A stretch of 64,000 nt of DNA, from contig JAXRKP010000040.1 in the NCBI GenBank assembly GCA_037039925.1, forward strand, positions 181,501 to 245,500, given 5' to 3'. This DNA comes from Doris montereyensis (lineage: Eukaryota > Mollusca > Gastropoda > Nudibranchia > Dorididae). Positions 61,801 to 64,000 of this stretch are shown one piece after another. Below the pieces are notes generated by a model that was not told where the DNA came from, searched no databases, and saw only the letters and a list, made by a program, of their open reading frames with translations. A program made the translations under genes and the position numbers. The number at the start of each line of letters is the position of its first letter. Position 1 is the first letter of the stretch.

Positions 61801-63270
61801 GAAGGGAATGAATGGCTACGTTCAATAATACAATAAACTAGATTTGTCCGATTTGGGGCAAAAATGGCCTTCTCAGGACCCGCTCACACCCCCCACCCTT
61901 CCAGGACCTCCCCCACCCCCTACCTCAGGACCCGCCTGTACCCCCTCACCCCTACCCTCTCTCTCCCCCCCCCCCTAAACAAAAATTCGAGAAATATCCA
62001 CTCACATGGGCATGAAGGGCAGCATTCTCCATCCAGCTTCACAGGATTCAAGCAGGGCACATCTGGGCAGTCCACCGTTCGACACATAACTGACCCTGTC
62101 TGTCAAACGTTGATGGGAGAAAACACCACAGCTTATCAGAATGTCAATAGTACTTTTGGTAATTGAGCAACAACAACAAAATAGAAAAGAAAAATCTAAA
62201 TCTTTCCCATCCATCGTTATGTTTTCTTCAATAAAAAATATGCAGTTTGCACACTACCCGTTGCAACCTCAAATGTAAATTTATCAATGGTGAGTATGCT
62301 CATAGTTTAAGGCTGGGGTGTGTCTTGAATACCGTAACAACTTTTCCTTGATTGGGTTTCAAACAAAGTTGTGTAAGTGTGAACAAGCATGAATTAAAAA
62401 CATTTACATAAAAAGAAAAATTTTGAGATACTCTGAACATGTCCATGCTACTTTTATAATTTACATAAATTGAAATGAATTAAAATTGATATAACATTGA
62501 CAAATTTCACCTGACATTGACATTTCCTACACGGATCTTTAGCGGATACCACAGCCTCCCCGTCACGGACGATCCTGCCTTCAAACAGACAATCATCACA
62601 TTGCGGGCAACAGCCAGACACTTTGACAGGATGGGAGCAGCTTCTCTCACACTCTTTGTTTCGGCATTCAATTGTTCCTGCCTTTAGTGGAGTAACAAAT
62701 GCACATACAAAGTAATCTATGATATATACTTCACCAAAAATTCACAAAGTTGAGAACAAAATTTAATGTTGAAATCCACTTCACCAACTTATTTTTCTCA
62801 GAAATGAGAACTTCCCTCCCTTCTCCCCTACCTTCCCCTCCCCATCCTGCCCCCATACAAAAAAGAATGATAGAGAAGACGATGCGTAAAATGAAGACAG
62901 GAGACAAAAGACAAGAAACAGAAGACACGAAACAAAAGACAGAAGACGGTCAGTCGGAAACAAGTGTAGGCACTGTGGAGCTTTATGTTACATCTTCTTC
63001 ACAAAGTCTTCAAAGTTATACAAGAAAAAATAAATTTACTTTGATTTATCTGTAATAAGGGATATGGCAAAAGCTTGAGGGTTTGGCAATGCCTACCTGG
63101 CATGAACATTCTTGACATTCTTCAGAGGTGCTTGGGAAGGTTTCTCCGTTCAGCACAGACCGTCCATTGTAGGTACATCCACGGCAAGTCGGGCAGCTAC
63201 ACTGATCCTTCATGGCATTTCGACATGACACTGGAGGGCATTGCTTGGGAGAACACCTGACAGAGCCATA
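31008..63270 (-). CDS. Kielin/chordin-like (KCP/BMPER-type) secreted protein, 3' part of gene, 20 exons
   Basis: Exons run from 63097-63270 down to 31008-31225 and give about 910 residues; the gene continues beyond 64000. Domain order: C-terminal half of one VWC, nine complete VWC domains (paired CxxCxC and CCxxC signatures such as CQECSCQ and CCPQC), a VWD domain beginning [11 protein letters not shown] and containing [10 protein letters not shown], a C8 domain ([19 protein letters not shown]), and a TIL domain with the stop. This order is that of kielin/chordin-like protein and of BMPER/crossveinless-2, extracellular BMP modulators. More than five VWCs favours KCP over BMPER. Splice phases agree at every junction. 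Two exons in the VWD need a one-base correction (37018-37021, 35037-35041). The signal peptide is outside the window. Introns are full of repeats. Confidence 0.9.
31952..32132 (-). CDS. KCP-like exon: C8 domain
   Basis: It encodes [19 protein letters not shown] and [17 protein letters not shown], a textbook C8 pattern, ending QNLC in phase 1. Open frame continues past both splice sites but is not conserved. Confidence 0.9.
32133..33437. other. intron, AT-rich, nothing recognised
   Basis: Contains a G run near 32365-32380 and AT-rich sequence at 32400-32930 that resembles but does not clearly match the dispersed element. Confidence 0.4.
33438..33548 (+). mobile_element. SINE-2 3' part
   Basis: GGGCAGTCCAGGCAAAATTA, then TTAGTTGTGGATG and a CAAATCAAATCAAATC tail. 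Confidence 0.75.
34041..34151 (-). CDS. KCP-like exon: start of C8 domain
   Basis: It encodes [20 protein letters not shown] and [11 protein letters not shown], which continues as [10 protein letters not shown] in the next exon. An (AAC)n run lies just 5' of its acceptor. Confidence 0.83.
34172..34215. repeat. (AAC)n microsatellite
   Basis: Imperfect AAC run about 20 bases 5' (in transcription sense) of the acceptor of exon 34041-34151. Confidence 0.9.
35012..35134 (-). CDS. KCP-like exon: VWD C-terminus, with apparent 1-base insertion
   Basis: It encodes [20 protein letters not shown]. After the five-C run (plus-strand G's 35037-35041) the conserved FGNSWK appears in another frame. Removing one C gives [12 protein letters not shown] and phase 0, exactly what the next exon needs. 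Confidence 0.8.
35665..35810 (-). CDS. KCP-like exon: VWD middle
   Basis: It encodes [26 protein letters not shown] and [16 protein letters not shown], the typical VWD beta-strand core. Donor gtaaga. Confidence 0.88.
36115..36600 (+). repeat. tandem array of tRNA-like SINE heads, ~62-bp unit, 8 copies
   Basis: Each unit holds TGGCACAATTGGTAG, fitting the pol III A-box consensus TRGYNNANNNG, and most hold GGTTCAAACC, fitting the B box. Units begin near 36117, 36181, 36238, 36289, 36357, 36419, 36480 and 36548. The unit resembles the heads of SINE-3 at 25636 and 44104. No acceptor stem or anticodon arm of a true tRNA is evident. Confidence 0.85.
36939..37052 (-). CDS. KCP-like exon: VWD, with apparent 1-base deletion
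   Basis: It enters as [12 protein letters not shown]. The frame is lost at the four-G run (plus-strand C's 37018-37021). One extra G would give [14 protein letters not shown] and lead in phase into [14 protein letters not shown]. As written the frame ends in a stop near the donor. Confidence 0.75.
37053..37955. other. intron, nothing recognised
   Basis: No gene or clear repeat. Confidence 0.4.
37956..38500. repeat. minisatellite, ~40-bp unit
   Basis: Copies of ACAAAAACAGACTCTACAGA, AGATGGTATGTGAAA and CCCATTGA. The same unit recurs at 40083-40255. Confidence 0.88.
38280..38400 (+). repeat. short dispersed repeat copy
   Basis: GTAAATTAAGAGGAAACAGC then AAAGGAAAGAAGTTGAACCT; related copies at 12610-12985 (minus) and 51150-51260 (plus). 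It lies inside the minisatellite. Confidence 0.5.
38881..39801 (-). mobile_element. LINE family C, 5'-truncated copy with target-site duplication
   Basis: Flanked by a perfect 11-bp duplication TTAAAGTATTC (38870-38880 and 39802-39812). Minus strand encodes a reverse-transcriptase end with [55 protein letters not shown] and [12 protein letters not shown]. The 3' end is GATAAAGAAAG. About 920 bp, truncated at its 5' end. Confidence 0.93.
40083..40255. repeat. minisatellite, ~40-bp unit (second block)
   Basis: Copies of CACATTGACAGAAACAGACT with CTACAGAGGATAGTATGTAA, the same family as 37956-38500. It ends just before an exon's donor at 40273. Confidence 0.88.
40273..40393 (-). CDS. KCP-like exon: start of VWD domain
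   Basis: It encodes [20 protein letters not shown] and [11 protein letters not shown]. The GDPH motif is the acid-sensitive Asp-Pro cleavage site known in several VWD proteins; whether this protein is cut is inference. Confidence 0.88.
40424..40455. repeat. (GT)n microsatellite
   Basis: GT dinucleotide run just upstream of the VWD exon acceptor. Confidence 0.85.
40945..41098 (-). CDS. KCP-like exon: remainder of last VWC
   Basis: It encodes [20 protein letters not shown] and GQCCPVCLK. It ends in phase 1 and joins the VWD exon as [13 protein letters not shown]. Confidence 0.87.
41385..42745 (+). mobile_element. SINE-2 copy split by a LINE
   Basis: Head 41385-41441 (GGTCCAGAGGCAAGGTGTC, AAAAGGTCATGGGTTC) resumes at 42482 (AGTTCATGTTTGACATG, then AAAAAGGAGGTCCTGTGTGC and an AAATC tail). 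The gap is exactly the LINE at 41442-42481. Confidence 0.9.
41442..42481 (-). mobile_element. LINE family C, 5'-truncated copy nested in SINE-2
   Basis: Flanked by the target-site duplication GTTCATGT (41434-41441 and 42482-42489). Minus strand encodes [15 protein letters not shown] text ([19 protein letters not shown]), [33 protein letters not shown] and [16 protein letters not shown], with one frame break near 42010. Confidence 0.93.
43020..43166 (-). CDS. KCP-like exon: VWC C-half plus start of last VWC
   Basis: It encodes [23 protein letters not shown], then a linker with a possible N-glycosylation site (NATC) and CFYENQSHQ. Confidence 0.85.
43190..43410. repeat. minisatellite, ~71-bp unit, 3 copies
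   Basis: Copies of GGGAAGTTTGAGTTTTGTAC, ACATAGAAA, GCAATTCATTTCTGCATTCT and GGACAAGTTTTTC. Confidence 0.9.
43425..43545. repeat. minisatellite, ~28-bp unit, 4 copies
   Basis: Copies of ATTATCCCATTCTAGAAAAA followed by CACTTAAA. Confidence 0.92.
43768..43856 (-). CDS. KCP-like exon: VWC N-half
   Basis: It encodes [17 protein letters not shown] and ends CIACICR. Phase 1 to 0, donor gtacaa. Confidence 0.78.
44104..44230 (+). mobile_element. SINE-3 copy (head and body)
   Basis: Head TAGCTGAACCATAGTGTTAT, GACACTGGTTCAAGCCCC (B-box-like) and body GTACCCTTAGGAAAGGTACT. Confidence 0.65.
44255..46462 (+). mobile_element. LINE family A, 5' part (endonuclease and RT start)
   Basis: GC-richer leader, then endonuclease frames: [73 protein letters not shown]. 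An RT thumb with [19 protein letters not shown] and [15 protein letters not shown] follows. Many stops. It breaks off at SIEWNSPL (46462), where the dispersed element begins; the 3' end resumes at 47460. Confidence 0.88.
46463..47450 (-). repeat. unidentified dispersed element, copy 2, inside a LINE
   Basis: Read on the minus strand it matches copies at 2260 and 60640 (ATCGATACTGAGC, GGGAATGAAT, ATACTTTGAACCATCAT, GAGGCTATCAAGTACT, GTTGCCATGG). A 38-bp internal tandem duplication with AAAATCCAAGATGGCTGAG is at 47295-47370. Confidence 0.78.
47460..47910 (+). mobile_element. LINE family A 3' end
   Basis: Plus frames encode [39 protein letters not shown] and [14 protein letters not shown], ending [13 protein letters not shown]. 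The RT catalytic part expected between this and 46462 is missing. Confidence 0.87.
47966..48065 (-). CDS. KCP-like exon: VWC C-half
   Basis: It encodes [18 protein letters not shown] and GQCCPTCP. Two in-phase acceptors three bases apart (48065 or 48068) are possible. Confidence 0.82.
48581..49161. mobile_element. Tc1/mariner-like MITE with 30-bp terminal inverted repeats
   Basis: Left end CAGTCATGTCCAAAAGAAAG with GTTACACTCA (48581-48610) and right end (49132-49161) are reverse complements with 28 of 30 matching. Both sides are flanked by TA, the Tc1/mariner target duplication. The 580-bp interior shows no transposase. Confidence 0.9.
49140..49650. repeat. minisatellite, ~38-44 bp unit, derived from the MITE end
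   Basis: About 12 copies of GACATGACTGTATATGTTAC, TATTGCTACTTT and GTGTAAGA. Each unit contains the last 12 bases of the MITE right end plus its TA flank. Confidence 0.93.
49660..49905 (+). mobile_element. SINE-1 copy
   Basis: Blocks GACGTTGTGTTGTTCCTAAG, ACTAGCTTGGGAATAAAAAC, AAGTGATTGTTATCACCTGT and ATGGGCCGTAAGTATCTTGA in SINE-1 order. Confidence 0.75.
50044..50126 (-). CDS. KCP-like exon: divergent VWC N-half (83 bp)
   Basis: It encodes [20 protein letters not shown] then CLFCECK. It lacks the usual aromatic and Gly after the first Cys. Phases 1 to 0 fit both neighbours, and the donor is gtaagt. Confidence 0.75.
50190..50325. repeat. short tandem repeat, 14-bp unit
   Basis: Copies of GAGAACATTAAAAT, close to the acceptor of exon 50044-50126. 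Confidence 0.9.
50425..50590 (+). mobile_element. SINE-4-like element
   Basis: tRNA-like head with GGTCGTGGATTCAATCCCCA, body with TATGGGGCTTTAATATT. The head recurs weakly near 34325. Confidence 0.45.
50813..51007 (-). CDS. KCP-like exon: one whole VWC
   Basis: A complete [32 protein letters not shown], and GQCCPTC. Phase 1 to 1, donor gtaagg. Confidence 0.9.
51150..51260 (+). repeat. short dispersed repeat copy
   Basis: GTGATCTTAGGGTGAATTCA, GGAAACAGCAAGATCAAAGA and AAAAGGAAAGAGATATGACC; compare 12610-12985 and 38280-38400. Confidence 0.5.
51300..52339. other. intron, nothing recognised
   Basis: No gene or repeat assigned with confidence. Confidence 0.4.
52353..52657 (-). mobile_element. 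SINE-2 copy with 13-bp target-site duplication
   Basis: Flanks ATCCATTTGGCAT (52340-52352) and ATCCGTTTGGCAT (52658-52670) differ by one base. Internal blocks match SINE-2 in reverse complement. Confidence 0.87.
52925..53098 (-). CDS. KCP-like exon: one whole VWC
   Basis: A single exon carries a complete [35 protein letters not shown], and GQCCPVC. Phase 1 to 1. Confidence 0.9.
53270..53470 (-). mobile_element. SINE-3 copy
   Basis: Reverse complement carries TACTCTTAGGAAAGATGCTC and a tRNA-like head, as at 25636 and 44104. Confidence 0.55.
53490..53755 (-). mobile_element. SINE-1 copy, diverged
   Basis: TTGGTTTCTATAGTGTGAAA, TGACACAGATGTTACTACTC and a B-box-like GGATTTGAACCC in SINE-1 reverse order. 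Confidence 0.65.
54300..54600. repeat. (CAATT)n run and AT-rich tail
   Basis: Six pentamer copies at 54307-54340 followed by AT-rich sequence and (TA)n; possibly the 3' tail of an unidentified retroelement in reverse orientation. Confidence 0.45.
54650..57721 (+). mobile_element. LINE family C, longest copy (leader, endonuclease, RT)
   Basis: A leader with a 69-bp tandem duplication (54668-54805) precedes a decayed endonuclease ([38 protein letters not shown]). The RT follows: [98 protein letters not shown] and [18 protein letters not shown]. The 3' end is TGATAAAGAAAGAAAG. Frames are broken many times, so it is not active as written. Confidence 0.9.
57799..57900 (-). pseudogene. decayed duplicate of a VWC exon
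   Basis: The stretch shares near-identical runs with exon 59063-59224: TTGGTGTAGAGAATGTCTTC against TTGGTATAGAGAATGTCTTC, then an AAAGAA/CGTCGT run, a GGGCAGCA run and GTCTTTGCG. Single-base indels break the frame, VWC cysteine codons are lost, and no splice sites match. It reads as a relic of a tandem duplication of this part of the gene, now in the intron and next to a LINE. Confidence 0.75.
58068..58161 (-). CDS. KCP-like exon: VWC C-half (94 bp)
   Basis: It encodes [16 protein letters not shown] then ECCDVCQ. Acceptor gatgtccag, donor gtattg, phase 0 to 1. Confidence 0.85.
58480..58930. repeat. (ATT)n microsatellite, imperfect, ~450 bp
   Basis: Pure ATT run at 58480-58550, then ATC/ATT/GTT variants to 58930. 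Open frames through it are homopolymeric. Confidence 0.96.
59063..59224 (-). CDS. KCP-like exon: VWC C-half plus next N-half
   Basis: It encodes [33 protein letters not shown] and ends CRACLCK. A decayed copy of part of this exon lies at 57799-57900. Confidence 0.88.
59260..59600. repeat. minisatellite, ~35-bp unit
   Basis: About nine copies of ACATAATGTCTTACATATCA and TCTAAGTTGGTATGA, starting right at the acceptor side of exon 59063-59224. Confidence 0.92.
60012..60094 (-). CDS. KCP-like exon: VWC N-half (83 bp)
   Basis: It encodes [20 protein letters not shown] then CQTCSCK. The acceptor was set at tgtccacag, not the later tttgggcag, because only this keeps phase 1 and supplies the first VWC cysteine. 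It equals in length the exon at 50044-50126. Confidence 0.82.
60184..60462 (-). mobile_element. SINE-1 copy, best preserved
   Basis: Minus strand starts at a tRNA-like head with GAGTGGTTAGACTGTC and ATTCGAATCC (B box), then GTGTTCCTTGGGAAAGACAT, CATCCTGTCCAGGAGATGAA, GAAACCGGGATAAGCTCCGG and CAATGGGCCGTAATGCCC. Flanks CAGGTCGAT and CAGGTTGAT may be the target duplication. Confidence 0.87.
60640..61880 (+). repeat. unidentified dispersed element, copy 3
   Basis: It contains GTTGCCATGGAAACGGCCGC, CTTTGAAACATCATAAAACC, GAGACTCTCAACTACT, CGATCTAAGGCA, GAGTACCAACTTGCA and ATCGATACTGAGC in the same order as copies 1 and 2. No protein-coding frame of note. Confidence 0.75.
62006..62099 (-). CDS. 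KCP-like exon: VWC C-half (94 bp)
   Basis: It encodes [16 protein letters not shown] and CCPSCP. It has the same 94-bp length and phases (0 to 1) as the exon at 58068-58161, suggesting internal duplication. Donor gtgagt. Confidence 0.83.
62511..62681 (-). CDS. KCP-like exon: VWC C-half plus next N-half
   Basis: It encodes [25 protein letters not shown], then [16 protein letters not shown] ending CRKCQCQ. Phase 0 to 0, donor gtgaaa. Confidence 0.87.
63097..63270 (-). CDS. KCP-like exon: VWC C-half plus next VWC N-half
   Basis: It encodes [16 protein letters not shown] and then [16 protein letters not shown] ending CQECSCQ. The first domain ends CSCPTC, where the family usually has adjacent cysteines (CCPxC). 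Donor gtaggc. Confidence 0.85.
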
Positions 63271-63536
63271 CTTTGCATCGAAAAAAAGTAACGTTTTATC
63301 ATAATACAGATAGTTAATTTCCCTATCTGAATTTACACAGAGCAGAATAATTACATATATTCCAAATACAAAACATTAAGTGTAAAATAGTCACTAAGTG
63401 TTTAAAAACAAATTCTTGCCTACATCTATATCTACCATGGGAAGTGATCTCACGATTTAGATTAAATGTTTAAATTCTTCATCCTCATCCTCCTATATTC
63501 ATTCTCCACCTTCAATTCTCCTTCACCATTTCTACC

Positions 63537-63800
63537 TCTTCTTCTTCTTCTTCTTCTTCTTCTTCTTCTCCTCCTCCTCCTCCTCCTCCTCCTCCTCCTC
63601 CTCCTCCTCCTCCTCCTCCTCCTCCTCCTCCTCCTCCTCCTTCCTCTTCTTTTTCTTCTTCTTCTTTTTCTTCTTCTTCTTCTTCTTCTTCTTCTTCTTC
63701 TTCTTCTTCTTCTTCTTCTTCTTCTTCTTCTTCTTCTTCTTCTTCTTCTTCCTTTTCATCTTCTTCTTCTTCTTCTTCTTATTTTTCTTCTTCTTCCTCT
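63537..63800. repeat. (CTT)n/(CTC)n polypyrimidine microsatellite
   Basis: CTT runs with a central CTC block at 63570-63640, about 260 bases, almost pure pyrimidine on the plus strand. In an intron upstream of the first KCP-like exon in view. Confidence 0.97.
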
Positions 63801-64000
63801 TCTTTTGTGTCCGATTTTGCATGTATACGTGACGGTTCCTTGAAAATTGATAAACCGTTTGATTTTTTCACGATTCATCTGTATATATAAATGGCCCTTT
63901 TGTTGGTGATTGGAAAATTGCTGTTAACATCAATTTGATATATATTATCAAATGAAACAGATAATTTGAAAGGCAAATGAGGAAATAAATCTGTGAATTC

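Overview
The window is eukaryotic, intron-rich, AT-leaning animal DNA packed with non-LTR retrotransposons, tRNA-derived SINEs, minisatellites and very long microsatellites. Gene content, repeat style and small exons in kilobase introns fit a lophotrochozoan, most likely a mollusc (perhaps a gastropod). This is inference; no marker names the species. I see no prokaryotic operon, CRISPR array, rRNA or canonical tRNA gene.

Two protein-coding genes are supported, and they converge. (1) Plus strand, about 6.2-23.7 kb: a METTL25-family gene (probable SAM-dependent methyltransferase). Nine exons were assembled by eye from conserved motifs, GT/AG sites and phase. The first exon(s) were not found. 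(2) Minus strand, from beyond 64 kb down to 31.0 kb: the 3' part of a kielin/chordin-like (KCP/BMPER-type) secreted BMP-binding protein. Twenty exons encode one partial and nine complete VWC domains, then a VWD domain, a C8 domain and a terminal TIL domain. Splice phases join throughout. Three exons across the two genes need a one-base correction (at or beside short homopolymers) to keep the conserved frame: one in the METTL25-like gene and two in the VWD of the KCP-like gene.

The rest is mostly intronic or intergenic repeats. 0-6 kb: copy 1 of an unidentified dispersed element and a decayed LINE. 6-24 kb: METTL25-like introns with a CT/TA-rich composite array (10.7-12.4 kb), three minisatellites (14.0-15.0, 15.3-15.76, 16.9-17.7 kb), and a LINE with a fold-back (19.3-22.6 kb). 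24-31 kb: the tail-to-tail intergenic region with SINEs, (TAG)n, a 650-bp CT-rich tract, a LINE 3' fragment and a 1-kb minisatellite. 31-64 kb: KCP-like introns with three copies of one LINE family (two with clean target-site duplications, one of them nested in a SINE), another LINE interrupted by the dispersed element, a Tc1-like MITE whose end continues into a minisatellite, a tandem array of tRNA-like SINE heads, and a degenerate duplicate of a VWC exon at 57.8 kb.

I found no clearly new gene system. The most interesting observations are the pol III promoter-like tandem array, the minisatellite that appears to have grown from a MITE end, the minisatellite that runs directly into a splice acceptor, the relic VWC exon, the three-copy unidentified element, and the fold-back inside a LINE.
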